NCBI GenBank assembly: GCA_022822205.1
Contig: JAJECC010000133.1
Location: 1 to 48,201, forward strand
Direction: 5' to 3'
Length of the DNA: 48,201 nt
Origin: Rhodospirillales bacterium
GTDB taxonomy: Bacteria > Pseudomonadota > Alphaproteobacteria > Rhodospirillales > UBA2165
The position numbers and the translations under genes are program-made. Below the pieces are notes generated by a model. It did no database searches and was not told the DNA's origin. It saw only the letters and a list, made by a program, of their open reading frames with translations. The number at the start of each line of letters is the position of its first letter. The first letter of the stretch is position 1. Of this stretch, positions 25,234-33,568 are shown piece by piece.

Positions 25234-26538
25234 CTACATCAGTTGGGGCAGGAACGTCGAAATCTGCGGGAAATAGACCAGGAGTGCGACGATTACCACC
25301 TCGCAGCCCAGGAACCACGCGACTCCCCGGAAGATGGTTCCGAGCGGGATCGCATCGCCGACGACGCTTTTCACGATATAGACGTTGAAGCCCACCGGCG
25401 GGGTCATGAGCCCGATTTCAAGGAATTTAATGACCAAGACGCCGAGCCAGATGAGATCGAGGTCGAGCGCGTCGAACATGGGCAGCAGAAGCGGCAATGT
25501 CAGCAGCATGAGGCCCAGCGGGTCGAGAAACATGCCGAGCACGACGTAAATCAGCGACATGGCGATGATCAGGAGCACCGGGTCGAGCGCCCAATCGCCG
25601 ATCATCTGTCCCATAAAGAACGGCAGGCCGGACAAGGCCAGGAACCGGGTCAGCATAACCGCGCCAACGGCGATGAAGAATATCTTCGCCGTGTTGATCA
25701 GCGCTTCGTTGACGCTGTCCTTGAACAGCTTCCAGGTCAGCCGTCTCTGCGTCCAAGCCAGCACAAACGACAAAAAGGCGCCGAACGCGCCCGCTTCGGT
25801 CGGGGTGACGATGCCGGCGTAAATTCCGCCGATAATCCCGATAATCAGGGCGAAAAGCGGCCATACCTCGCTCGACGCCGCTAATTTTTCACGCAGGCTG
25901 TATTTCTCGGCGACGACCGGCGCGAGTTCGGGCCGAAGCTTGCACCGTACAATGATCATCGATGCATAGACCACCGCGGTCAGGATGCCGGGCAGAATGC
26001 CCGCGATCAGGAGTTTCGCGATCGACGTCTCGGCGAATATGCCGAAGAGGACCATGAGAATGCTGGGCGGAATCAGGGAACCCAACGTGCCGGCGGCGGC
26101 AACGACGCCGGCGGCCATGCCCTTGTCGTAGCCCTGCTTCATCATTTCCGGGATGGCGATGCGCCCCATCGCGGCGGCGGTCGCAAGGCTGGATCCCGAT
26201 GCGGCGGAAAATCCGGCGCAGGTAAAATTGCTGGCGACCGCCAGGCCGCCGGGCAGTCGTCCGAGCCACAACCGCGCCGATTTGAACAGGGCCGAACTGA
26301 TCCCCGAATGGTGCGCGACGGCTCCCATCAAAAGGAACATGGGAATGGCCGAGAGATTCCAGCTTGCGGCGAATTCGAAGACCGTCGTCTTGACCACGCC
26401 GACCGCCACGTCCGGACCGCGCAACATCATGATTCCGAGAATGGAGACGCCGCCGAGCGCAACGCCGATGGGAATTCGAATGGCGATGAGCAGCAAAACC
26501 ATGCCCAGGCCGAGAAAACCGATCTGTAGTCCGGTCAT
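25234..26538 (-). CDS. dctM: TRAP transporter large permease (DctM)
   Basis: Inner-membrane DctM subunit of 434 residues with about 12 helices. Recognisable blocks are FLLMGAVAHHSGIS, SGSSLATAAAMGRIAIPEM, AGTLGSLIPPSILMVLFG, TPTEAGAFGAF and LMTPPVGFNVYIVKS. It forms the secondary transporter core with the DctQ subunit encoded just upstream. The receptor gene lies on the opposite strand further right. No terminator was clearly seen before ppk2. Confidence 0.93.
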   Translation of the reverse strand: MTGLQIGFLGLGMVLLLIAIRIPIGVALGGVSILGIMMLRGPDVAVGVVKTTVFEFAASWNLSAIPMFLLMGAVAHHSGISSALFKSARLWLGRLPGGLAVASNFTCAGFSAASGSSLATAAAMGRIAIPEMMKQGYDKGMAAGVVAAAGTLGSLIPPSILMVLFGIFAETSIAKLLIAGILPGILTAVVYASMIIVRCKLRPELAPVVAEKYSLREKLAASSEVWPLFALIIGIIGGIYAGIVTPTEAGAFGAFLSFVLAWTQRRLTWKLFKDSVNEALINTAKIFFIAVGAVMLTRFLALSGLPFFMGQMIGDWALDPVLLIIAMSLIYVVLGMFLDPLGLMLLTLPLLLPMFDALDLDLIWLGVLVIKFLEIGLMTPPVGFNVYIVKSVVGDAIPLGTIFRGVAWFLGCEVVIVALLVYFPQISTFLPQLM

Positions 26539-26605
26539 GTCGTCACTCCAGACTCCAGGATGGGCAACGTCCGGATACGGGAGCCGCGATTACGGATCAT
26601 GGCTT

Positions 26606-27172
26606 TCAAATACCGGGGGACGGCCGAATTTCATCCGCGCGGTCGTCGCGCAGCCAACGTATGATCTGCGCGATTACGACGATTCCCATCGCCGTCAACC
26701 CAATCGGCAGCAGCCAACGGCTCGGCCAGACAGCCACCAACTCGACGGATGTCTCCCACGCTTCGCCGTCCCGAGTCCGCAGAATCGCCTCATCCGCCGT
26801 GTAGACGATCAAGAACAGCAGATAGAGAACCGTCACCGCACCGGCGAATGCCGACAACAGCCTGAGCGGCCGGCCGGACAATTTGCTGGTGAACAACTCC
26901 ACGATGAGGTGGCCCTCGGTGAATGTTACGTAGGCCAGCGGCAGAAAGACGGAGGCGACCATATAGTATGCGGCGACGATTTCGGTCGTGCCGTCGATCG
27001 GGTCATTGAGCGTATGCTTCAAGATCACGTCCGCGACGATGTGGAGCATCATCATGATCGTGGCGATCCCGCCGAGGATCATCAGTATTCGGCCCAATGC
27101 TTCGGGGTATTTTCCGGCCTTCAGTGGGATCATCGGTTCGGACAACCATGCGAATGCGTCGAAGTCGATCAT
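26606..27172 (-). CDS. dctQ: TRAP transporter small permease (DctQ)
   Basis: Four-helix subunit of 188 residues (helices near 32-55, 65-90, 107-130 and 150-172) with the DctQ-type middle (FTEGHLIVELFTSKL). It partners DctM, whose start lies 67 bp downstream. It is divergent from dctP, giving a split dctP / dctQM order rather than one operon. Confidence 0.88.
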   Translation of the reverse strand: MIDFDAFAWLSEPMIPLKAGKYPEALGRILMILGGIATIMMMLHIVADVILKHTLNDPIDGTTEIVAAYYMVASVFLPLAYVTFTEGHLIVELFTSKLSGRPLRLLSAFAGAVTVLYLLFLIVYTADEAILRTRDGEAWETSVELVAVWPSRWLLPIGLTAMGIVVIAQIIRWLRDDRADEIRPSPGI

Positions 27173-27208
27173 ATCCGATAGCGATTTCGCGGGCTTCCCG
27201 CAACAACC

Positions 27209-27236
27209 TTGCCAATTTATTTGGACCGATTAGACT
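27209..27236 (+). promoter_or_regulatory. Possible dctP promoter
   Basis: TTGCCA (27209-27214) and TAGACT (27231-27236) with 16-bp spacing lie in the 174-bp divergent gap between dctQ and dctP, about 110 bp before the dctP start. Confidence 0.35.
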
Positions 27237-27346
27237 TTCCGGAAAGCCCGCCGGCGAATCACGGGCTCCGGAAAGACGTCAACCAGAATGACGCCCGGGC
27301 ACTAAATTCGGCAACTGGAACACCAACAAGTCAGGGAAGGTTGGAA

Positions 27347-28468
27347 ATGAAATATTCACATATTGGTCTGCTCGCGGCCGCCGCGGGCCTCTTGATCTCG
27401 GCGTCGGCGGCCACGGCCGGCGAACTTACGTACGGGTCCTGGAACGGCCCGAAAAACGTCGTCATCGTCGAAGGCGTGGCGCCGTATCTGAAAGCGATCG
27501 AGAAGGAAACCAACGGGTCGATCACCTGGAAATTGATCGCGGGCGCGCAACTCTTCGGCGGACGACAGACCCTGGCCGGCATCGGCAATCGGGTGGCGGA
27601 TGCCGGGGGACCCGTGATTCCCGCTTTCACCCGAAAGGCGCTGCGCTCCGCCAACGTCGTCTACGATCTTGTCAACGCGTCCGAAAGCCCGATCGCCATG
27701 GCGGGCGCCGTCGCGGAGACCTATCACCTGAACTGCCCCGCCTGTAAAGCGGACTTCGAAAAAAACAAGACGCTCTTCATCGCGAATTACGCGGCCACCA
27801 GCTTCAACCTTCTATGCCGGGAGCCGGTAAAGACGGCAGCCGACGTCAAGGGACGGAAAATTCGCGTGGTCGGCGCGCTCGGCCGCTATATCAAGAGCCT
27901 GGGCGCCGTGCCGGTAGGCGGGCCGCCCTCCAAAGCCGTTCAGGCCATGCAGCGCGGAAATCTGGACTGCATCGCCGGCCCATCCAGCTGGATTCAGTCT
28001 TTCGGCCTTTGGGATATCTCCAAGCATGTGCTGGACGCACCGCTTGCGATTCAGCCGACCCCCTCGGCAATGGTCATCAACCGGTCGGTATGGAACGGCC
28101 TCAAACGGTCCGAACGCGTAGCCATTCTCAAGCATGCGCCGCGGCTGATCGCCAACACCACCATCAAGGGGTACATGGCGGAAGACAAAATGGTTCGGCG
28201 CGAAGCGCCGAAACGGGGCATCACGATCGTGAAGGCCGGCGATGATATTCTGTCGTCCCTCAAGGCGCACAAGGCGAAAGAGCCAGGCATCATCGCCCAG
28301 GTCGCGGCGAAAGAAGGCGTCAAGAACCCCGAGGCGATCATTCAGGCCCACCTGAAGAACGTCGCGAAATGGGATAAGATTCATGCCCGCATCGGCGACG
28401 ATGTCGACAAATTCGCCGAAGCGCTTTGGACCGAAGTGTTCAGCAAACTCGATCCCGACAAAATGTAG
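27347..28468 (+). CDS. dctP: TRAP transporter substrate-binding protein (DctP-like)
   Basis: Periplasmic receptor of 373 residues with signal peptide (MKYSHIGLLAAAAGLLISAS, cleavage near residue 24). The DctP fold is indicated by the KIRVVGALGRYIKSLGAVPVGGP block and the PSAMVINRSVWNGL segment. The start at 27347 is chosen over the longer frame because GGGAAGG lies 7 nt upstream and the signal peptide starts there. It contains CPAC (NCPACKADFEKN), unusual for such receptors and possibly a disulfide. It feeds the DctQM permease encoded on the opposite strand. Ligand unknown. Confidence 0.88.
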   Translation: MKYSHIGLLAAAAGLLISASAATAGELTYGSWNGPKNVVIVEGVAPYLKAIEKETNGSITWKLIAGAQLFGGRQTLAGIGNRVADAGGPVIPAFTRKALRSANVVYDLVNASESPIAMAGAVAETYHLNCPACKADFEKNKTLFIANYAATSFNLLCREPVKTAADVKGRKIRVVGALGRYIKSLGAVPVGGPPSKAVQAMQRGNLDCIAGPSSWIQSFGLWDISKHVLDAPLAIQPTPSAMVINRSVWNGLKRSERVAILKHAPRLIANTTIKGYMAEDKMVRREAPKRGITIVKAGDDILSSLKAHKAKEPGIIAQVAAKEGVKNPEAIIQAHLKNVAKWDKIHARIGDDVDKFAEALWTEVFSKLDPDKM

Positions 28469-28496
28469 TCGAAGCCGGAAAAACTATTCCGCGTCG

Positions 28497-28523
28497 AAGC
28501 GGCGGCCTTCGGGCCGCCGCTTT
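28497..28523 (+). terminator. Terminator of dctP
   Basis: An 11-bp stem AAGCGGCGGCC / GGCCGCCGCTT around a TTCG tetraloop is followed by TTTCC. It lies 28 bp after the dctP stop and just before the outer attachment-site copy at 28551. Confidence 0.85.
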
Positions 28524-28550
28524 CCATTGCGGCGAACGGAAGGGGAAATA

Positions 28551-28592
28551 GTGCCGCCTGGGTGACTTGAACACCCGACCCCCGCATTACGA
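28551..28592 (-). repeat. tRNA-Thr 3' fragment, outer attachment site (attL-like)
   Basis: 42 nt are identical to 36810-36851, the 3' part of the tRNA-Thr gene (acceptor 3' strand, T arm, variable region and part of the anticodon arm). The match breaks right after attacga. It marks the left end of the inserted region; DNA to its left is ordinary G+C-rich chromosome. Confidence 0.88.
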
Positions 28593-28627
28593 GATGCCAA
28601 TCATGTATGGCAATCCAGCCAAAGAAC

Positions 28628-28860
28628 TTAGAAAGGATTGAACTGCGGAAAGCTCACATGGCGGCCGCTGGGATCAAGCAACGCAAAGCCGGTCAGAAAA
28701 CCATTCATGATAACGCCATGCGCGGGCTTGGGCGCCGAATAAAGGTCCAAAAAAGAATGTTGTGACGGTTGGTCCGCTGTTCAACTGTAAGCCGCCCTTA
28801 ATTTTCCGGGCCATGTACTCCGCTTCGTGATCCGCATCGGTCAACCGAGGGCTCTTCAAA
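28628..28860 (-). pseudogene. Degraded gene remnant, possibly VOC/glyoxalase-like
   Basis: Two overlapping frames give protein-like text separated by a shift near a run of T: an upstream part (DADHEAEYMARKIKGG) and a downstream part (GFALLDPSGRHVSFPQFNPF), ending at TAA 28628-28630. The last part resembles the C-terminus of a glyoxalase-type domain. It sits next to the island end and overlaps the tail of the CMD-like gene. Assignment is weak. Confidence 0.3.
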
Positions 28861-29211
28861 TGCCGCCGCAATAGCAGCACCGGCCGTGTTGTAAGAGCGC
28901 ATACCACCAGCCAACAAAGCAAGACCCGCAACGGCATACAACTCTTCCTTGCTCGCACCGGCCATCTTTGCTGCAACCGCATGGTATTCGGTTGGCGGCC
29001 CAATGAGTTTGGCAGCCATCATTGCGAACAAAATCATCTGCACAGTTTTGGCATCCAAGACATCCGATTTCATCACGTGGAGGCGAATATCTTCAAACAT
29101 CTTTGTCAAAGTCGGGTCTGCCTGCATTCCGACCTTAATACGGTCGGAGATTTCTGGCGGTATATGGCCCACAATTTCCCCGTAGAGCCGCTGTTCATCG
29201 ATTTTTTTCAT
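28798..29211 (-). CDS. CMD-like small protein in the tct operon
   Basis: Protein of 137 residues, mostly helical, resembling the carboxymuconolactone-decarboxylase-like fold (MILFAMMAAKLIGPPTEYHAVAAKMAGASKEELYAVAGLALLAGG). It has no CxxC. The last 20 residues (after about AAAFEE) look unrelated and run over a degraded frame, so the natural C-terminus may have been altered. Its ATG overlaps the stop of a 39-residue ORF (ATGA), and that ORF overlaps tctA the same way. Function unknown; the partner of the tricarboxylate-type transporter genes. Confidence 0.6.
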   Translation of the reverse strand: MKKIDEQRLYGEIVGHIPPEISDRIKVGMQADPTLTKMFEDIRLHVMKSDVLDAKTVQMILFAMMAAKLIGPPTEYHAVAAKMAGASKEELYAVAGLALLAGGMRSYNTAGAAIAAAFEEPSVDRCGSRSGVHGPEN

Positions 29212-29327
29212 TTGTGAAATCCTTCAAATATCTGGCGCGCTTTGGCAACAAGGCTTCCCAACCGGTTGGCCGGCTCTACACAATTGCTGAAGATGGTCTT
29301 GATTTCGGAAACTGGCATCACTGTCAT
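29208..29327 (-). CDS. 39-residue ORF coupled between tctA and the CMD-like gene
   Basis: Frame of 39 residues (begins MTVMPVSEIKTIFSNCVEPA). Its ATG overlaps the tctA stop as ATGA, and its own TGA overlaps the next ATG as ATGA. Two perfect coupling overlaps in a row are good evidence that it is translated. No family recognised; one Cys and an amphipathic pattern. Confidence 0.5.
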   Translation of the reverse strand: MTVMPVSEIKTIFSNCVEPANRLGSLVAKARQIFEGFHK

Positions 29328-30847
29328 TCCACGTTGGACGCCGCCCCGGTTTGGCCGTTCCACTGACGCGCCACGGCAACAGCGCGACCGACCATGACCA
29401 GCAATCCAACAACGATAAAAGCGAGAGCGACGGGGCGTTCGACGAAAATCATGACACCGCTGTCGGACATGATTAGCGACTGGCGCAAGGCCTCCTCGGC
29501 GCCCTTGGTCAAAACGAAGGCGATGATGAAGGCGGCGGTGCTGAAATCGAACCGCCGCATGGCGTAGCCGAAAATGCCGAAAATGCTCATCAGAACGATG
29601 TCGAAAGTGTTCGAGGAAGACGAATAAGCTGCGATGAATGCGGTCAGGAAGACGAAAGGATAGATTAGCCTTGCGGGTACGCCGCTGATGGCGCGGCCGA
29701 TCAATGGCCCACCAAAGTAACCCATCAGTCCGTAGACAGCTATACCGATCAATCCCGCCGCAAACAACCCAAAGACGAGATCACGCGAATCGGTAAATAT
29801 CTCCGGCCCGACGATAATGCCGTGGATCAGGAAAACGCCGGTCAGGATGGCGGCGATGGTGCTGCCGGGAATACCAAGCGTGAGCAAAGGGATCATCGAT
29901 GGGCCGGATACGGCATTGTTGGAGGCTTCCGGTGCAGCCACACCTTCAACCGCACCCTTGCCCCACCGTTCCGGGTGTTTCGAGCGCCGCTTCTCTTCGC
30001 CATAGGCGACAAAACAGGCAACCGCGGAACCCAACCCGGGCATCAGCCCGACAAGGGTTCCGACCAACGTAGAACGTGACATGACGGGAAGACAATTCTT
30101 GAACTCCCTGAACGTCATGTAGTGGTCCGTCGGATCTCCGCTCTTGGCCTGTTGACGGTCGGCATGGGACCAGCGGGTATCCTGTTCGGCCTGGACAAGC
30201 ACTTCTGAGATCACAAACACCCCGATCAACAACGGCACCAGCGAAAGCCCGCCTTCCAATTCCAAAATGCCGAACCCGAACCGGGTGTCGCCGGTGATTG
30301 GGTCCAGTCCGACGGTGCCGCAAAGAATACCCAGCAACGTGCTTAGCAGACCCTTGATGATCGACTTGCCGATAACGCTGCCGATGACGACGAAAGCCAT
30401 GACATAAACGGCGAAGTATTCCGGTGGCCCCATGTGTGCGGTATAGACGGCGATGGCCGCGGCCCCGAAAATCAGCACCAGTTCGCCGGAAAAATCCCCA
30501 AATACCGAGGCGATCGACGCGGTTTTCAGGGCCTTGCCCGACTTACCCTGCTGGGTCAACGGATAACCATCCTGCATGGTCGCCGCCGAAGAAGCCGTAC
30601 CCGGCGTGTTGAATAGGATAGCCGCGATCGAGCCGCCAAACCGTCCCGCCTTGCCGATCACGTAAAGAAAGGCGAGAGCGGACAACGGGTCCAAATAGAA
30701 GGTCACCGGCACCAGCATCGCGATTGCCGCGGAAGCGGTCAGTCCCGGCAACGCACCGACCACGACTCCCACGAAAGCCCCCAGAAACACGAACATAAGA
30801 GCCGACGGGTTGGAGAACAGAGTTTGAAAGCCAACGACGATGTCCAT
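29324..30847 (-). CDS. tctA: Tripartite tricarboxylate transporter, large permease TctA
   Basis: Membrane protein of 507 residues with about 11-12 helices. The TctA signature is clear: GALPGLTASAAIAMLVPVTF, GGSIAAILFNTPGTASSAAT and the second-half TLGIPGSTIAAILTG. It works with TctB and the periplasmic TctC to import carboxylates such as citrate. The start at 30847 (MDIVVGF) is preferred because GAGG lies 9 nt upstream, inside the tctB stop region; a TTG start at 30862 would overlap tctB. Lower G+C than chromosomal neighbours. Confidence 0.92.
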   Translation of the reverse strand: MDIVVGFQTLFSNPSALMFVFLGAFVGVVVGALPGLTASAAIAMLVPVTFYLDPLSALAFLYVIGKAGRFGGSIAAILFNTPGTASSAATMQDGYPLTQQGKSGKALKTASIASVFGDFSGELVLIFGAAAIAVYTAHMGPPEYFAVYVMAFVVIGSVIGKSIIKGLLSTLLGILCGTVGLDPITGDTRFGFGILELEGGLSLVPLLIGVFVISEVLVQAEQDTRWSHADRQQAKSGDPTDHYMTFREFKNCLPVMSRSTLVGTLVGLMPGLGSAVACFVAYGEEKRRSKHPERWGKGAVEGVAAPEASNNAVSGPSMIPLLTLGIPGSTIAAILTGVFLIHGIIVGPEIFTDSRDLVFGLFAAGLIGIAVYGLMGYFGGPLIGRAISGVPARLIYPFVFLTAFIAAYSSSSNTFDIVLMSIFGIFGYAMRRFDFSTAAFIIAFVLTKGAEEALRQSLIMSDSGVMIFVERPVALAFIVVGLLVMVGRAVAVARQWNGQTGAASNVE

Positions 30848-30858
30848 GTCAAATGACC

Positions 30859-31371
30859 TCAAAGACCCAGAAGGTCATTGAAGTTCACGACCGAACCGCC
30901 GGCATCGAAAATGCCCATCACCTTGATGAAAAGCATGAAATACAAGGCCGTGGCGATGGCGGCCACCGTCAACACACGAGGCAAGGAACGGTTCTCGTAA
31001 ATGACAAGGACGGGCACCAATATGAGGAATGTGGAAACTAGGTAGCCGAACCACTGAAAAAACAGTCCGTATAAAATACTGAGCGCCATTAACGGCAGGA
31101 TACGCGTCAGCAAGAACTGATTTCGAGTGTTTGGGCGTGGGTTCGGCGCAACTTCGGTCCGGCGGGCTTTGCTCAGTGAGATGGCTGCCCACATCGTCCC
31201 CAGGGCAATTATCAAGGACGAAATTACTTGCGGCAGAGAACGGGGACCGAAGGCATCGCTGCTATCGGCGGGAATGCTTTCTGCCGAAACTAGAAAAAAC
31301 ACACCGATGAGGGCGACGGCAATACCGACGGCAATTTCCGTTCGGGGGTTGGAGGCTTGTGTGTCATCCAT
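30859..31371 (-). CDS. tctB: Tripartite tricarboxylate transporter, small permease TctB
   Basis: About 170 residues with four predicted helices (near 15-33, 48-68, 92-112 and 115-160) and a polar middle, the typical TctB layout. Start at 31371 (MDDTQASN) is chosen over the non-ATG start at 31389. The stop lies 12 bp before the tctA start. It is the small membrane partner of TctA, in the order tctC-tctB-tctA. Confidence 0.85.
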   Translation of the reverse strand: MDDTQASNPRTEIAVGIAVALIGVFFLVSAESIPADSSDAFGPRSLPQVISSLIIALGTMWAAISLSKARRTEVAPNPRPNTRNQFLLTRILPLMALSILYGLFFQWFGYLVSTFLILVPVLVIYENRSLPRVLTVAAIATALYFMLFIKVMGIFDAGGSVVNFNDLLGL

Positions 31372-31431
31372 GACGAATTTCCGGTACAAGCCACAGGCAG
31401 GCGCCCGAAAACGGGCGCCTGCCAGCTTGGA

Positions 31432-32430
31432 TCACGGGCAATTCTGGATTTGATCCGACTTGAATGTGTCGGCAATGACCGGTTTCAGATTCTGACAAAG
31501 CTGACTGTAGTAGTCCATGCCGTCCTTGGGCGCCAAATAGGAGACGCCGAGACCAGCCCTTTTCACAAAGTTCTTGAAGCCTTTCTTTTTCGCAAGGTTG
31601 CCCAATGCCGCCACCAGTTTGTTGTACTTGGCGTCATCCAGTGATTTGTGCGCCAACACCATCATGGGCGTCGTCACTTCGCCATAGGCAAGGTTTTGCT
31701 CCTTGAAGGTGGGGATTTGTTTCATGACGCCGTCGCGTGTGGCGGTGGTGAGGCCAAGGCAGCGGACTTTGGACTGGAATCCGGTAAGTAGATGCGCGCC
31801 GATAAAGCCGAAATCCACTTGTTTGTTGACGATCAGGCCGCGCGCCTTGGAGCCGCCTTTTGTTGGCACGTCCTTGACATCAAGCTTGTTGGCCTGGATG
31901 AAGAGCAAACCGGCTGCGTTGTTGGTGCTCCCCCTACCGGAGTGCCCCCACCGCAGCTTGCCGGGGGCTTTTTTGGCCGCGTCGATAACGTCTTGCGCGG
32001 TCTTGAAGGGGCTGCTTGTGGGAACGCAAAGCGCCGGCTTGAGAGTCCCTAGGACACCGATAAGTTTCATGTCCGTGAACGGATTCATTGCCGATTTTCC
32101 GCGTAGGTATCCTATCAGACCGGATGCTCCTGATTGAACGAACAAGGTGTAGCCATCCGGCTTCTGCGTGTTGAAGAATTTGACGGCAACCATGCTGCCC
32201 GCGCCGGTCTTATTGATGACGACGCCAGGCATGCCGAGATCCTCGTGCAGGAACGCGGCAACCGAGCGGGCGATGGAGTCCGTGCCGCCCCCGGCCGAGA
32301 ACCCAACGATGAGTCGGATCGGTTTCTCCGGATATTCGGCATTGGCCGTCGGCGCGAGCGTTATTGCGGCCAGCGCCACGCATATGACCGACGTACGGCG
32401 CATATTGAATCGACTTAAGAAAGTACGCAT
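31432..32430 (-). CDS. tctC: Tripartite tricarboxylate transporter receptor TctC (Bug family)
   Basis: Periplasmic binding protein of 332 residues with a signal peptide (MRTFLSRFNMRRTSVICVAL..., cleavage after about ANA). The Bug/TctC hallmark YPEKPIRLIVGFSAGGGTDSIAR follows. The start at 32430 has a strong AGGAGG 6 nt upstream; the longer frame is not needed. It is the first gene of tctCBA and divergent from a LysR gene. Ligand unknown; the ComA-like gene nearby hints at a sulfonated carboxylate, which is speculative. Confidence 0.9.
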   Translation of the reverse strand: MRTFLSRFNMRRTSVICVALAAITLAPTANAEYPEKPIRLIVGFSAGGGTDSIARSVAAFLHEDLGMPGVVINKTGAGSMVAVKFFNTQKPDGYTLFVQSGASGLIGYLRGKSAMNPFTDMKLIGVLGTLKPALCVPTSSPFKTAQDVIDAAKKAPGKLRWGHSGRGSTNNAAGLLFIQANKLDVKDVPTKGGSKARGLIVNKQVDFGFIGAHLLTGFQSKVRCLGLTTATRDGVMKQIPTFKEQNLAYGEVTTPMMVLAHKSLDDAKYNKLVAALGNLAKKKGFKNFVKRAGLGVSYLAPKDGMDYYSQLCQNLKPVIADTFKSDQIQNCP

Positions 32431-32552
32431 GAAATTCCTCCTTGTTAATGCAAATCCACAGTTTGGCCCTGCCATTTGTTGTTCGTCATGCCGCCTTCAC
32501 GGGCCTGCAGAGAGCCTGACGAAAACTTTTCATATGACTATAGCTTCAGTGT

Positions 32553-32571
32553 GATATCTTGTATATCGCAA
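32553..32571. promoter_or_regulatory. Probable LysR-type operator
   Basis: TTG-N7-CAA (32559-32571) fits the T-N11-A LysR box, and GATATC/GTATATC repeats overlap it at 32553-32567. It lies between the divergent tctC and LysR genes, 37 bp before the LysR start, in AT-rich DNA. Confidence 0.55.
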
Positions 32572-32607
32572 TTAAATGGATATTTGTTCGGATTAACGGG
32601 ATAACTA

Positions 32608-33513
32608 GTGTTGAACATTAAACGCCTTGAAGCCTTCACGCGAATAATGGCGACCGGTACGTTGGCGGCGGCTGCCGTTGACATGAACATGAGCATTTCG
32701 GCCGTCAGTCGGCAGCTATGTCTGCTGGAGGAAGAACTGGGTATGCCGCTGTTCCATCGGATCAAGCGCCGCCTGATTCCCACGGATGAGGGTGAATCCT
32801 TATACCTCGAAACGGAGCGGATGCTGCACCATTTCCGTCAGTTTCCTGAAATTGTAAACGAAATCAGGAAGGACGCTCAGCGGCAAATGCGAATCATCGT
32901 GACTCCGCGCATTTCAAGTAGCATCACATCGCCTGCCGTCGCCACTTTTATGGAAGAACACCCAGATGTCGAATTATCGATCGACGTGCAGCCGCCCGGG
33001 TTTGTGGAAAGATGGGTGGTCGGTCGCAAGTTCGACCTAGGGATTGGCGCACTACCGGCACGTCATTCCGACTTGGAAACCGAGTCGATTTGCCGCGTGC
33101 CTGCTGTTGCGGTTCTGCCGCCAGGGCATCGTTTTGAATCCCGATCAACGGTGTCAGTGGAGAGCCTATCGGAAGAGCGTCTGATTTTAATGACGGACGA
33201 CACCCTGCTCGGCAAACAAATGGCGGATATCTTGCGGACGGCAGGAGGTGTACAAAAATCGCCCATCCGCGTGAACAGGGCTTCCGTTTGTTGCAATTTG
33301 GCCGCCCAAGGTCTTGGGGTCACGATTATGGACCCCATGACGCCAAATCCCATGGGAGCCGCCGTCATTCTGCGCCCCATCAAGCCGACTGTGATGCTGG
33401 ATTTCGGTCTGCTGTTTCTGCGCGGTACCCAGCAGTCGAAAGAAACAATGCGGTTTGCCGAAATTGCCCGGGCACAGGCAATGGCCTTCATGCAGAACCT
33501 TAGTCTCGGTTAA
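32608..33513 (+). CDS. LysR family transcriptional regulator
   Basis: Regulator of 301 residues. N-terminal winged HTH (LEAFTRIMATGTLAAAAVDMNMSISAVSRQLCLLEEELGMPLFHR, cited here in part only as landmarks: FTRIMATG, SISAVSRQL, GMPLFHR) and a type-2 periplasmic-binding-like effector domain from about residue 90. It begins with GTG at 32608 or TTG at 32611. Divergent from tctCBA with a LysR-type box between them, so it very likely controls the transporter operon and perhaps the downstream ComA-like gene, which starts 55 bp after its stop. Confidence 0.9.
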   Translation: MLNIKRLEAFTRIMATGTLAAAAVDMNMSISAVSRQLCLLEEELGMPLFHRIKRRLIPTDEGESLYLETERMLHHFRQFPEIVNEIRKDAQRQMRIIVTPRISSSITSPAVATFMEEHPDVELSIDVQPPGFVERWVVGRKFDLGIGALPARHSDLETESICRVPAVAVLPPGHRFESRSTVSVESLSEERLILMTDDTLLGKQMADILRTAGGVQKSPIRVNRASVCCNLAAQGLGVTIMDPMTPNPMGAAVILRPIKPTVMLDFGLLFLRGTQQSKETMRFAEIARAQAMAFMQNLSLG

Positions 33514-33568
33514 TGGATCGGGCAGATCAGCAGGATTTGGTCAATACAAATAGGAGGATGACGAAAAA

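Noticed and set aside
28551..28592. A second functional tRNA gene at 28551 or 34766
   Set aside because: Both copies lack the 5' acceptor strand and most of the D arm, so they cannot fold into a tRNA.
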